From Anseranas semipalmata (lineage: Eukaryota; Chordata; Aves; Anseriformes; Anseranatidae): a DNA stretch of 64,000 nucleotides. A program made the position numbers and the translations under genes. Below the pieces are notes generated by a model. The model was not told the DNA's origin. It ran no database searches and was given only the letters and a program-made list of their open reading frames with translations. Positions 40,256-53,109 of this stretch are shown here, piece after piece; position 1 is the first letter of the stretch; every line of letters starts with the position of its first letter. The stretch is taken from contig VXAA01005234.1 of NCBI GenBank assembly GCA_013399115.1, positions 996,054-1,060,053 of the forward strand, read 5' to 3'.

Positions 40256-40627
40256 GCCCTCCACCCACAGCTGTTTCCCATCACATTGGGACGCACATGG
40301 GCAGCACCTGCAGGGTGCCCATGTAGTGCATGGTCTGAGACCTGCCAGGCTCATGCCCTGGAGAGGGGTTGGGGACAGGGACAGCAGAGGGGCTGGGCAC
40401 ATCAGGTCTTGTTCTCACTCTTTGGTTACCCCAAAAACTCCTCCTGCTCAACGTCATGTCACAGATCCGCTGCATAAGGACATGTCCACACCACCTCCTG
40501 CACACCAGAACAAGGCAGCCGGGGCTGCTGTCCCTTCTGGCTGCCTCCAAAAGAGAGAAGAAACCACACCCCATCCCACCCGAGCCCCCATCCTGCAGCA
40601 CCTCCTCCCTCCTTTTGGTACATCTCC

Positions 40628-42592
40628 TTAGCACACCGTGTTGACAGTTGTCCCGTTGGAGCCCCCTGATGCCACCCCGCCATTTGCAGCCCCATCCTTG
40701 GTGGTCTTCTCCGAGGCTGAGACAGGTTTGTGTCTCTCGTGCCTGCTAATTGCTGTTTCAATGCCCCTGAGACACAGCTGCACGTCCTCCCGAAACGAGG
40801 GGGTGTACAGTCCGTAGATGACAGGGTCGGTGCATGTGTGCAGCAAGCCAAAGAGGAAGAAGCTGTGGTTGATGTACTCGGGCATCCTCTGGATCATGGC
40901 TGGCTGGAACCAGTACCACAAGCCCAGCAGGTAGTACGGGGTCCAGCAGATGATGAAGGTGGCAACAATCACTATAGTCATCTTGAGTGTCTTCATGCGT
41001 GCCCTGGAGATGTGGTCGTTCTGATTTCTTACCAGACCTGTTGGGGAGAGTCAAAAGGACAGCTGGAGATGTAACGGCACCAGGAGAACGTAACCATCAG
41101 TGACTGTGCTTCTGCCAGAGGGGGGAGACCACCTCATGTGGTCCATGCCCACAGGAAGCAGAAGGCAGCAAGGAGGGGGGTCAGGACATCTGAGTCACAC
41201 CCCTCGAAGGGGGAAATGCTCACGGCTAGAGCAGGGTCACAGAGCCCTGCTGGACCCTAAGGGGCTGGGACCTGCTTACCTTTGTTGATCTTCAGCTGCT
41301 TACTGATCTCCCAAATGATTCGGGTGTAGCAAACGATCATGATGCTCAGGGGGGTGATGTAGAGGGTGGTGAAGGTGAACATGTTGTAGACAGTTTCTTC
41401 CCAGTGCGCTCGGAAGCTCCCGTGAGTCACGCACTGGGTGAAGTTCCCTCCTGGGGCCGTGTGCAGGTGGAAGAGGAAAAGCTGAAATCAAAACCAAATA
41501 ATAACTCAGGGAGGCTTTGGAGCACAGCACCACATCCAGACAGTGCTCCTGGCTGCGCACGGTGAGCACCTCCCTGCTGCTGCCGGACTGGGAGAGATGC
41601 TCTGGGCAGCCAGCTCTTGGGCTTGGCCAGGACGGGTGGGATCTGACACCTGTGAAATCCCATTTTCTATCTCATCATTTCAGAGGCAGAGGTGAGATTC
41701 ACCCTCGGGCGCCCTTCTCTCTGCTTTCTGCTGTACCGCATGCTATTTTGGCCAGGAACTGCTCAGGTTTGTCTTGGTCCAGTCCAATGCGTTTTGCAGT
41801 AGAGCAGTGATGCATTTTTAGGAGATGATAGCCACATGCATAAGAACTAAAACAGAATGGACACTTGGATTTTCCCCAGAATTAATGTAACACCCTGATG
41901 GTGCTGCAATGACCCGGTGCTATAAGCAAGGCGCAGAACAGCACTGCGCATCCAACGCAGCAACCACACCGCTTTGCTCAGCAAAGCCAAGCTGGCGGAG
42001 GTGAAGCCCATGGATGGGGATGGACTTGTCGGGAAGCCCTTCTCCAAAACCACCCCAAGCCGGGGTAGGTGCCCAGCCCTACCTGCGGAGAAGCCAGGAG
42101 CACGCTGCCCACCCATGCGGCACGCAGCAGCAGCCCGTTGCGGCGTCGGGCGCGGGCGAAGGGATGCAGGATGGCAGCATGCCGGTCCAGGCTGATGACC
42201 ACCAGCACCAGGGCGGCCGCGTACATGGCGAAGAGCTTGACAAAGTTGAGGAGCTTGCAGGAGAGGTCGCCGCCGTACCACTGCACCGTCACGTTCCACA
42301 CGGCGTCCAGGGGCATCACCGCCAGTGTCACCAGCAGGTCGGCCAGCACCAGGCTGAGGATCAGTGGCTGCACGTGGGACTTCCTCCTCTTCCTCAGCAG
42401 GCTGCCCAGCACTGCCGCGTTGCTGCACGCCGCCAGCAAGAAGAAGACGGCCGTGACGGCCACGCGCACCCTCGCCGCCTGCGTGAACCGGGGCTCAACC
42501 CAGTGCTCGGGGCAGCGAGCGGCAGCCGAGACATTGACATCCCCATCCACGGCGGGGCGGCGGGGCGGCGCGCGGGGCTGCTCCTCGCTCAT
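40628..42592 (-). CDS. GNRHR: Gonadotropin-releasing hormone receptor, non-mammalian type with C-terminal tail
   Basis: Three coding exons on the minus strand: 42592-42083, 41481-41280 and 41037-40628, with phases 0 and 1, giving a complete 373-residue class A GPCR. The start is the ATG at 42592; no other in-frame ATG lies close upstream. The extracellular N-terminus has NVS glycosylation near residue 20. TM1 is about 44-66; TM2 carries LVLADLLVTL (Asp85); TM3 ends in DRHAAILHPF (136-145); the second loop has NFTQC; TM6 has CWTPYY (268-273); the third extracellular loop has MPEYINHS; TM7 has DPVIYGLYTPSFRED. Asp in both TM2 and TM7, and a tail of about 55 residues ending in a Gly/Asn/Ser-rich stretch, are typical of non-mammalian receptors; mammalian type I has Asn/Asp swapped and no tail. 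It would couple GnRH to Gq/phospholipase C in pituitary or brain. Which avian paralogue it is (type I or II/III) cannot be fixed from this window. Confidence 0.93.
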
Positions 42593-42708
42593 GCCCTGCC
42601 GAAATGCCGGTAGCAAAGTGACCCCCCCAGTAGGGGGCACGGAACACGGTGCGTCTTCAGGAAAAGCAGCTGGTGACCGGGGAGAAATGGGGAGAGGGTG
42701 GGATGCAT
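42589..42708 (-). other. Upstream ORF overlapping the GnRH receptor start codon
   Basis: An ATG at 42708 opens a 39-codon frame whose TGA stop (42591-42589) overlaps the receptor ATG as ATGA. It is in a different frame from the receptor. If the 5' UTR includes this stretch, it could lower receptor translation or allow termination-reinitiation. Transcription of the segment is inferred. Confidence 0.4.
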
Positions 42709-42824
42709 AGCCCCGGTGACAAGCTCTCCGCTGCCCGTCTGCGCCGCGTTGCCCGTTTTGGCGATGCTGCCCGTGTGCCCTCCCGCGCAGCCCCACGCAG
42801 CTATAGCAGTCACCTGCCCAGATG

Positions 42825-42833
42825 TATTTTTAG
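42825..42833 (-). promoter_or_regulatory. TATA-like or MEF2-like element upstream of the GnRH receptor
   Basis: On the minus strand the sequence reads CTAAAAATAC about 235 bases before the receptor ATG, the only A/T-rich core in a GC-rich flank. It could be a TATA variant with initiation near 42795, or a MEF2-type site. No experimental start is known from the sequence. Confidence 0.25.
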
Positions 42834-42839
42834 CTCTTT

Positions 42840-45800
42840 GCAAGGCGGTTGAGCAGCTGGGGAGCGGGAGCAGCAGCTGGGGCCATGGGACCAGCGCCTG
42901 GCCAGGCATTTCCTTCCTTTGCGAGCAGAGCTCATCTTTTTAAAAACCCCATGATGCTTTCCATTAGTAGGTTAAAGCTTAACGGTCTGCCTCTATCTCC
43001 AGCGCTGGACACCCACACCTGGGGGTAGTCAGGAGGGGACAAGGGGCATCCCATGCTGCCCAGGCCCTGGCAGAGGCTCTCAGGAGAGGGTCACGGTGGC
43101 ATTTGGGAGCCTGGACCTTTCCCAGATCTGGACAGCACCCAGCAGGGCGCAGGCAAAGCCCTGCAGCGGGTGCCCTGAGCCTGCTCAACGCCCCTGTCCC
43201 ACAGGGCTTTGCATTTGGGAGGAGAAGCAGGAGATGAAGGCAGAGATGTGGTCACACATGGGGCAGCTGTGGGGTGATGAGCACCACGGTGGTCCCCCAG
43301 GGTTTGGTTTAATTGCCCCTTTATTCCTGAGCACAACCAGCCTGGGGACAACTCGCATTTCAAGGGCAAATACTCCCAACTCTGTGCACACAAGCATTAA
43401 TGCTCCCAACTGCTGGTAGGTCTCTTAGCATTTTGAGCACCTTCTGCTTTGCCGATACCAAATTATCACGTTCCCCACCTTTGCACAAATAAAACAAGCC
43501 GCAGCGATCAAACCTGCCCCCCCAGCTCCGTGGGATGGAGACACCGATGCCTTGCAGCGAGCTGCCCTCCTCCAAGCCCCCTTTGCCGCATCCATCCCCT
43601 CCCTCCCCAAAACCCAAAAAGCAAGCAGAGAAAAGAAAAAGCAGTACAAAGTACCGAGCCGCTGGCTGGCTGGCTGGCTGGGAGAAACCCATGTCAGGGT
43701 CTGGATTTGTCCCAGTGGACAGGAACGTACCTGGCACACACATGCCCTGAAGCGAAGGGAAATGCCCCTTGCCCGTCCCTGCAGCTCTCCCGTGGCCACG
43801 GCAGCAAGTCAGGCTGCTCCAGCGCTGAACATCAGCGCGTCTGTGCGGCACTGCCCTGCAGCAAGCCCCTCCGAAGCAGCAAAATCTTCCCTCACCGGCA
43901 GCCAAGCCGGCAGCTACGCTGTTTTTAGCACAGGCGTACGCAGGCACTGGCATCTGGGGAAGGCAACACCAACGCAAACATCCCCTGCACCGGCTCCGTG
44001 CAGCAAACCCGGAGCAGGGCAAGCAGAGGTGGGGACCCCTGCCCTCGTGGGCTTAACGAGCTGCCCGCTTTCAGCTTTAATGAGCAGGCAGCGGGGATGA
44101 GGACAGAGCTGCTGGATTGCAAGAAATGGCCAACGTTCAAGTTGTTGCCTCTGGTGTTGTGGCCAAACGTGGCCCCATCAGGGATAAGTGCCAACGCTCG
44201 CTGCATCGGTTTTCTATAAATACAGGAAAATGAGTTAATTATCGCTGGAGTTGGTGATGAACGTCCTGTTGCTCAGACAACGGCGAGGTTCGCAGCGCAC
44301 ACAGGCACACACACGCCCGGCGATGCTCCTGGACCAGCCGGGTCCCTTTCAGCCCCAGTGATGAGCACAGGTATGTGCCTGGACTGGGAATGCTGTAAGG
44401 AGGGGATTAAACCCAGAGAAGAACTTAGGTCATTTTGCCACTTTAATAAACAAACTCTTTTCTCTCCACTTTCTCAGTTCCCATCTCATTCTTTTCTCAG
44501 CATAATGCCATGAGAGCTTGGTGTGCGGCGTGGAGCCCTGGGGTGGACAAAGAGCTCACAGGGGCTTAAAAAACACAGCAAGGCTGGGGATGGGGAACGA
44601 GGGCGCGCTGCTACTCTGGCCAGCAAAGGGGGAGCAAGGCGAAGCAAAAGATTTTGGGAGATGACAGGCAATGGCTTGGTGATGAGAAGTGGTTACGAGA
44701 GGTGGGCTCATGGGGATCCCGCTCTGCATGAACCAGCTGCTGCTGAGCCTCCTCTGCTTGCTGGAGCTCCCCTGGGCACAGGAAAGAAGGAGGATTTTTT
44801 TTTCCCTGCCGGCTGCTTACCTGGCCAGGGCATCACCCGCCGGCATCGCAGGGAAGAGCCTGCTCCTGGGGAAAAAAGCACAGAAAGTGCAACGTTGTTG
44901 GGTGGAAGCCCGTTTATTGCAGCAGCAGCAGCTTTCTTCTCTCATTTGCCTCCTGGTTAGAGCAGAGAGGAATTCAGCCCCACACGCTCATCAGGATTTT
45001 TCCTTTCAGTTAGCTCTTCGCACCTGCACTAAAGCAATTAAATAGCGAGTCAGGAATGCATTCCCTGTTTGTCCTCCTTCCCCGCTGGCTGCCTCTTTGT
45101 CTGGAAATGTCCTCCCTGTCCCCAACTGTATGATGCAAGAGAAGGACAGGATTTTTCCTGGGAACTGTAAGCCTTGCTCATGCCACAAGAAAGCCTTTGG
45201 TCCGTGTTCAGAGAGGATTTTTGTAGCATGCCATCACGCAGAAATGTCCTGGGAATGCATTACTAATAAGTCTTATTTTAAGGGTGTGGTCCCTTGTTAA
45301 AATGACTATTTTTCTCCGGTGTTTGCACAGTAAACCTCTTGTGTTTTCTTTTTTTTGTTGCATGTCTCCTCAAAGGTCAGCTTGGATGCTGTCTGCTCAG
45401 CACTGGTTTAGCGATCACATTGTCGGCCTGCGGGATTAGGAAACAGCGCTGGCAGGCAGGGCTTGTTTCCATGCGCCCGGCCCCTGCCCTTCCCCACATC
45501 CTCTCGGGCTGGGACGCTGCCCCGGGGCCTCCCAGGAGCTGCCCGGGGTCACCTCCACCAAAATTGCGTGCGAGGTGCATCCCACGTCGGACGTCCCATA
45601 TAAACCGGGGTCTCATGGAGGGAAAGCAGCAAAGGATGTAAGTCCCGAGCTGCTAACCCAGTGCAAATGTGGGGCGTGCGGCCGCTTATCCCCATAAATC
45701 ACTGCCAGGGACTTGGCTTTGCAGCAGCGAACAACGTGCCTGCCCGCCTCCAAGAGAAGCCGACGCTGTTTGCGTTGCCAGTGAACAAGGACCGCGCTTT

Positions 45801-48800
45801 TTCCCCGGAGACGGAAGGACAGCGGCGAGCAGAGTCAGCCCGCGGTGGCACCCAGTGCCCAGCCCCTTGTCCCCAGCCCCTTTGCAGGTACTTCTGCGGG
45901 GCCAAGTGTCCAAAAGCCCCTGTTTGCTCAGCAAACTTCACAATTTCAGACATTTCAGATGGAGACATTTTTCCTCTAATTCTCCTTTTTCTCCTCCAAG
46001 CCTTGAATTGTCTCTGGAGCAGCTTGTCCAAGGAAATTTTTGTCTCATACTGGACTCGAAACAGAAAGTCTAGTCAGGGACATCTGACATGAAGTGTTTT
46101 TGTGAGTAAATACCAGTGTCCATGAAGTCATTTCCCGGGGTTAGAAATGAGCTCAGCCCTGGAACGGCTTCTGTTCTTACCCAAAGTTCACAAGGCAAGC
46201 AGACAGCCGTGCAGCTCCCCGTTTTCATCCTGCTCATTAAAAACTCCATCTGGGCTGCGGCACGGTGCTGGGGCTGGGGCTGGATCCTGTGCACCAGCTG
46301 CAGCGGGGCATCACCCTCAATTTGCTTAAATATTCACAGCAAAGAGCAAGGGGGCTGCAGGGTGCTGTGCGTGGCAGCCCCGAGCTGGGCTGCAAGGGGA
46401 GATGAAATATATACATTGGGTGTAAATGCGGCAAGAGCGTATGGCAAAGGGGTCGTCCCCAAAGGGGCGCAGCCATAAACCAGCACATCGCTGTTGCCGC
46501 TGCTCGCCCTGCCCTGGCTGTGCTGGCAAGCAGGCAGGTAATGGCTGTCCCCATGCGGCCACCAGCTCATGGGGACAAGCTGGGTCATCCCGTCACCCGT
46601 CCTTGTTCAGCACGGAGGGAAATCGCGTCCCCCATGCGATAAGCTGGGAGGGCTCTCTGTTGCCCACTGGGGTCGGTATCTCGGCAAATGGTTTTTTCGG
46701 GGTGTTTCTTTGTGAAATAATGCCCTGTTTCTGGGTTCAGCTTCAGGCACCATGGCACTCAGACCCATCTTTGGATACGTCATGCCCCCGGTGCTGTGAA
46801 AAACGTGCTCTCGATGCTCAGAGCCATCGCAGTGCTCGGGGTTGATAACCTGGCGCTCCTGGTGCCGCTGAGCCCAGCAAGTCGTGGCGGACGTCCGAGG
46901 CACGTACCCAGCTGGGATGGTCAAAGGACCCTGCAGGAAGGTGAGAGCATGCGCTGAGAGCATCCTTTCCAGATGTTTTCTCAGATTTACATCTTCCCGC
47001 GTGGAGCAGCAGCTCTTGGGGTTCCTCCGTGGTTCACCAGGACATCGCAACCAGAGCACAATCCCCTGCACCCACCCGCACCACCAGGCTCCAGCGTGAG
47101 CAGCGCGACCCGTTCACAAAGCAGAGCCCTGCGCTGCGCCACGGCTCTCTGCCTTCAGGAAACCATTCCATCGTGTGGGAATACAAGAGGACTGAGTCTG
47201 TGACTTCAGCACACCCGCTTCTCCCTCCCTTCCTCTCTGAGCATCCAACTGAATTCCCAGCGATATCCGTAGGGAGCCGGGAAGGATGGAAGGACAGGTT
47301 AGCAGGCTAGAAAGGAAGATGCTCTCTTCTCTTGCCCACCCTTCCCCATCCCTAAACAGGCTGAGAGGGGTGAATTTACCTCCCTAGGCCAAACCCGAGG
47401 CTCAGCTCCAGCACCATGGTGGGTTTGGTGCCCCAGGTCCCCTCGGTGCCGCAGCACCGCCGGCACCGACCCAGCCAGGGCCCCGGCTGCCCGACCTGGG
47501 TATTTTTCTCGAGCTGGAACAAGTTATGAAATCCAAATGTTTTCACTGTGACTAACCCACAGAAGTGAACAAATTTGCCCTTGTTTTTGGATGGGTTTTA
47601 GTTGCTATCCTTGTCTTTGCCTTTCGTGCCTTCTTTCATCCTTCCTATTTTTACTCTTTGCTTCCGTCATCTCCCTGCTTTCTCCCCGCTGGCCCTGCAC
47701 CTTGCCCTGCTCCAGACATCGAACACCCTCCTCTCTTCCATGCTCCAAGCGTTTTTGGACCCAAACCTGATTTTTCTTACGGGAAAAGCTGTAACCACAG
47801 CTCTGCATGCCCTGAGGAGCAAGGGCAGGATGGAGCCGAGCCACGGCTGCCCACTGCCTCCTGCAGCCCTCCTGGGGAGGACACGGGGCTCCTTGCTGCT
47901 TATTTGGGGGTCACCATCTGCAAACTCATTCCTGAAGGGCACCGGGACTTGTCTGGATGTCGCCGGTGCTCAGCCCTGCTCCATCCCAAGCACCTCTCAC
48001 GTAGGCGCAAGGAAAAGCTGGAAGCCCCGTGGGAGGGAGGAGCAGGGGAAGCCTCCCCCAGCATGTTTCCCCTGCACTTTATTCAGAGCTTTGCCTCTCC
48101 GAGTGGCCTCCAAGGTTTAAAAACACCCCTGGATGAGCTTCACATGGGGATATTGCAGCTTTTGGGTAAGGATGAAGCTGTGGGATGTTTGGTGGCTCCA
48201 GTTGCCCCGTGGTCGCACAGGGAAGAGAAGATGCTCTCAGGAAAGGCAGGCGTTTCCGCACCCTCTTTTGCCACCTCTCTTGTTTTGTCCCCTGCAAGCC
48301 AGCGACAGCCGCAGTTGCCCCTGTTCAGCCCCACGCTGCTTGGTGCAATGAGTAATCCAAAATAAATGAATGTGGGATTCAATGAGCAACCCAGCGGCTT
48401 CCCCCGTCACCCGCCGGCTCCATCCCTTGCTGGACTGTGCTTCAGAGAACAATGCCGTCATCCCTGAAATGAAGCCGTAAGCACGGCACAAAATCTTGCT
48501 GTTTCAGTGGCATATGCAAAGAATTGCATATAATGAGATCAGCTAAAAAAGCAATCTCATTTTTTAATGTCGCGGCTTTGTCGTTGTGAAAACGGTAATG
48601 TTTTCAATGCTACGCGGGGGTGGTGGGGAGGACCACGGGTACGGCAGCCTGAGCCAGTGCAGGGCTGCGGGCAGGGCCCTGGCCGCTCTGCTCCAGGGAA
48701 AGGTGCGAAAAAACATGGATATGGCGATGGACCGCCCCAAAACGGGATGTTTGCTGCCCGTCCTGAGCAGAGATTCACCTGCACACCGATGAGCAGCTTT

Positions 48801-51800
48801 TAGCTTCGTGCTCCAGTTTGGGAAAAACTACCCAGTGTTTTGCCAGCATAAATCAGCTGCAGCCCTGCCCGCCTTGGCCTGATCTATAGCAAAACATGGA
48901 GCAGGAAAAGGCACGAGCGAGACAAGGACCGTCAGCCCAGCAGGTCAGAGGCAGCCGCTGCGCTGTGCCACCAGCGTGCGCACACAGCCTGCCCCCAAGT
49001 GTGTCTGAGCCCGCAGCTACTGCCTGTAAATGAGAGCAATAAATTACAGATTTCTTCAGGACCAATTAATTAATTGCCCAAGTCAACATGTGCTTCCACA
49101 CAGGATGCCTTTGTCCACCAAGCAGCTAAACCAAACACCCGGAGGGCTGCGGGTGGGAGCTCTGCTCCTGCTCTTCCTCTGCATTTTAAATGCCCCCATT
49201 CAGGTGCTGCCCTGGCTCGGACGTCGCCGCGGTCCCATCGCGCCCTGCCCGGCGTTCGCCTTCCGATCGCACCGACCCGACACTGTGCAATAACTTGTGC
49301 CCTGCCCCTAACCTGCAGCTGGCAGCGGGATGGCACGGGCAAAACTCGGCGCAGTGGCAGCACGTGGCACTGTGCGGCGGGCGAGCGTCCCCAGGGAGTT
49401 ACCGCTGCACGGGGAGAGGCTGGCTGGGATGCGCAGCACTCAGAGGGCTTGGAACTACTGGCCATGTCTCGCAGAGCGTCTAAATGAGCCACGATTCTTA
49501 CCTTAATTTCCCCAGATCAGCAATGTAGTTAAAAAGGGATTGGCTATGGAGACATCTCTGGTGCTCTCAGAGCATCTCGCATCTCTTCAGAGCTGTGATG
49601 GGGAAGGAGCGAGTGCAGTGACAGCTGTGGCACCAGCAGGGGCATGCCAGCGACCAGCTGAGCCTCTTCCAGGCAATGCAGGCCTGGACACATGTGGCAG
49701 GGATTGCTGATAACGGTCCCTGGGCATTCCTAAAAGAGCCATGCCCTGCAGACGCACCACAAAAGCCCCTCTGCTGGTTGCAGAGCTGGTGGCACCACCG
49801 TTTTCCAGTCCAGGGGCATCAGTCGTGCTGTGCCCCCAGCTCCCGGCCCCTTTCCTGCTCCAGCAAAATCTTTCCTGACCTCCTGAGCTACAATTTGCCT
49901 TTTCCCGGCTCCAGGCTGTGGGGTTGTGCCCGCTCCGTGATGCTTTTTGTGCCCACTCCATAAACGTTGCAGGTGGAGCCGAGCATCGCGTGGCCATGGG
50001 CAAGGGTTTAGCTTCTAAGCAAATGCTTGCAGGGGGGAACGCCAGATCGCTCCTTTTCCCCAACCACAGCCCATAAATTCTCATCTGTGCAATAAAAACA
50101 AACTACAGTAGTTCATTTTTTGGGCTCTTTCCCAAAGCTTTTAGGCAGCTGGAGTTTGCTTTTGTGCTGATGAAGCGGTGGAGGAGGGCTTAAGTGAAAC
50201 AATATTGTGGCGGCTGAGAGGTCTGCTGGTGGCTCAAACCTCGGGGCGAACCCTGGGGACCCACGACATCTCCGCATTTTTATCCAAACCATGGAAATGG
50301 TCCAGTCCAAGTCCTGGGATGTCAAAACAGGATTTAAAAACAACAGCTTCAGCTCTGCACCAGCCACCCTGGAGCATGGCTGGGGAACTGCTGGGAGCCA
50401 AGTGCTTAGCGAAATCCCAGCTCCCAGCTCGCCCTCCTAGAACATGCAACCTTCCCCAAAGTGCTCGGGATGGAACAAAGTCATCAATCACTTATTTTAA
50501 CTCCGATCTCCGTAAACAGGAGCAAGCCCAGAAACACAGAGCAGGGAAAAAAAGCGTCAGCTCCCTTTCGGTGCAGCACAGAGGGCGCGGGCAGGGAGGA
50601 GCGGGGCTGTCGGCGGGGAGCGGAGCGCGGCCGCGGCCCCACAGGTGCTTCATGGACCCCGCAGGGTGCAAACCCCATGCAAGCCCTGGTGCTGCCCCGG
50701 CACGGTGATTTTGGTGATGTTGTATTGAAAAGGGCGGGAGGCACCAGCAGCCAGGGTGAGCATCACCGCCCTGTTTTCCCCTGGTTTTATCAGAGGGGCA
50801 GGAGAGGAGCGGTGGAGGCATCCTGCGAAGGAGCATGGGGTCTCACTGCCCGGTATCACGTGCCTCGTGCACTATCCCAGCTTGGCACTGGTTGGGGGGG
50901 GAAAGCATTCGGCACGGCAGCGTTCACATAAATACACTATTGTTTTCTAATTACCCGTCGGTGTGCAAATCATGGAAAAAACTCATAAGAGCCGGCAGAG
51001 CCTCCCGAGGGCTCATCCATGGCAGGGGAGCAGGAGGCGAATGTAGCTTCTCCAGACCTTGGCTTCGAGCAGGGGAATGCCGGCAGTGGAAGGGACGATG
51101 TGAGCCGCCCGCTCCAGGCTGCATCCTTCCCTGCCAGCCGGGGGGCACGGCAGCACCCTGCTGTCCCCTCCGAGCACCTCCTGGTTGCGGTCAGCGCTGG
51201 AAGCAGGCTGAGGGGCTGCTGTGGCCAGCGTAGTGCACAGCAAGGAAGCCAGGAGACGCGGCACTACTGGGCTTTTCTGGAGACCTGGGTTTTGCACAAA
51301 GCGAGTCCGGAGGCAGGCACGGCCAAGCTCTGCGCTCCAGGTCTCGGCGCCTCTCCCACATCTTGTTCTAATCACCCGCGCGCTTCGCTGCGTGCACGGT
51401 GCTCCTCGCCTGGCCGTGATCAGGAGAGCCGTGGCTCTGATCAAGGCATCTCTCCTGCGGGGACTTCAGAGCAGGATGGATTTGGGGTTAAAGGCAGCAG
51501 ACAGGGTGTAATCCCTCGGCTCGGGCTCCACCAAGCGCAGCGCGTAGCCGCGGGAGCAGAGCATCCTTTTAGGCTCTGGCAGCCCGCACATCACCGGCTG
51601 CGCAGGGAAGCTTGCGCCAAGGCAACGCCTGGTGCCTTCCCCACCTGCCCTTTTGTCCTCCAATTCCTCTTCTCAGACCATTCCCATAGGAGCAGCTTTA
51701 GCACTGAAGATGTTTCGTTGCATTCCCCAGTGCGGCAATGGGCTGGGATCAAAAGCCAGGGCTGCCAGCAGCCAAGCCCAGGGAGACCCACTGCCCCTAG

Positions 51801-53050
51801 GAGTCAAACGCTGCTAAATCTATTGCTAAATAATAACCAAAGTCCTTCCTGCAGCAGAGCCGGGCGGATGCATGGGGCCAGGCTGCAGTACCAAGCCTCC
51901 CAGCACTCCAGAACATTTTGGCATGGCACAGCCCAATGCTTGAGCGTGGCTGAGGTCCGTGTTTGTCTCACAGATCCGGGGCCTCCATCTTGCCGGATGC
52001 TCCTCACCCACCGGGTAAACATTCTGCCACTTTTTGGCAAATTCCAGTTGTTTTCTTCTTTTACCTCGTAAACAGAAATGGGAGTCAGCGCCGGGCACCA
52101 CCAATTATTTTTTATGTGACGCTGTGATCGATGTTCCTCCCGCACCGCTCCCTCTGGCAGCGGGGCCGGGAAGCATTACTAAGCAGGCAGCCTGTCCCGT
52201 CCTGTCCCATCCCCTCCCCTCCTGTCCCATGCCCCGCAGCCTATCCCCATCCCAGCGCAATGCACATGCGGGGTGGTGCGATGCTACCGGCCCCATGAGG
52301 CACCGGCCCCACGGTTGTGCTCGCTCACACACGGCTCCACGCTTCATTTCCAGAGTTATATGGGAAAAATGTGGTTGCACAGGGAGGGGGGATCTCGTTA
52401 GGGTCTTTGCTGGCTCTCCCCATGGCTCGAGTGAGACGTGGTTGCGTTTATTCGCAAGGAGGGTCCCAGCGAGGATGTCACCTCTGCAGCTCTGGGCTAC
52501 CCCATGGTGTCCGAAACATGCACCTGGCCACGTCCTGCGTCCCCAGAGCCCCGCAGCATCCTTGCCTGGCCCTGGCCAGATCCAGCACAGAAGGGAGCGG
52601 GCAGCAAGGGAGATGGTGCTGAGCCCAGCCCTGCCCCACGCCCACCAAATGTGGGGAGCCCCCAGACACCAGGGGGGCACCGCCTTGTCCCAGACCAGGT
52701 GAGATCTCCAGAGCATTCTCACTGCAGCGGGATATGGGCAGGACCCTGCTCCACCTGTGAGATATCCCCGTATTGAATTGCCACCGGCACACATTTTGGG
52801 TCCGGACCCAGGGCATGCCCCATAGCACAGGTTGATGACGGTGACAGCACCGTCACCCACAGGTCCACCCCGGGACACAGCACAAAGCCGAAGCCCCCAC
52901 GTCCCCAGGCTGAGCCGCAGCCGCGCTCCCGCAGCAGGGCAGCGCTCATTTTCGCCGAGCTTTGTGTTTACCATCACCTTGCCGAGGGATTATTCAGCCT
53001 GCGGTTTCCTCGCTCATCCGAACTGCTTTTGCTCGGCGGCCCGTGGCGCG
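42840..53050. other. Intergenic DNA between the divergent GnRH receptor and CILP genes
   Basis: About 10 kb of GC-rich DNA with no recognised gene. Many overlapping open frames exist on both strands, including a 350-codon ATG frame at 51019-52071 and an antisense 290-codon frame at 52105-52977. None shows domains, splice structure or a signal of selection that I can see. The region is the shared upstream flank of two head-to-head genes, so enhancers of either may lie here. Confidence 0.55.
43661..43681. repeat. GCTG tetranucleotide microsatellite
   Basis: Five consecutive GCTG units plus one extra base. Confidence 0.85.
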
Positions 53051-53078
53051 GTGCCATCTCCGGAGCCGCACGCCGCGC

Positions 53079-53086
53079 TATATAAG
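53079..53086 (+). promoter_or_regulatory. TATA box of CILP
   Basis: TATATAAG stands alone in a GC-rich context. A clean splice donor (TTTTTGTAG|GTAAGAG) follows at 53233/53234, about 150 bases on, consistent with a short non-coding first exon starting near 53110. A TATA promoter suits a tissue-restricted matrix gene. Confidence 0.6.
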
Positions 53087-53109
53087 CGACCTCGCCGCTC
53101 GGGCTGCGG

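Noticed and set aside
42593..42796. N-terminal extension of the GnRH receptor in frame with its ATG
   Set aside because: The extension opens only on a GTG and reads as GC-rich low-quality sequence; receptors of this family start close to the chosen ATG.
47565..48365. A 266-codon frame beginning with a hydrophobic, signal-anchor-like stretch
   Set aside because: It has no ATG start (it opens on GTG), no splice structure or domain, and overlaps open frames on the other strand.
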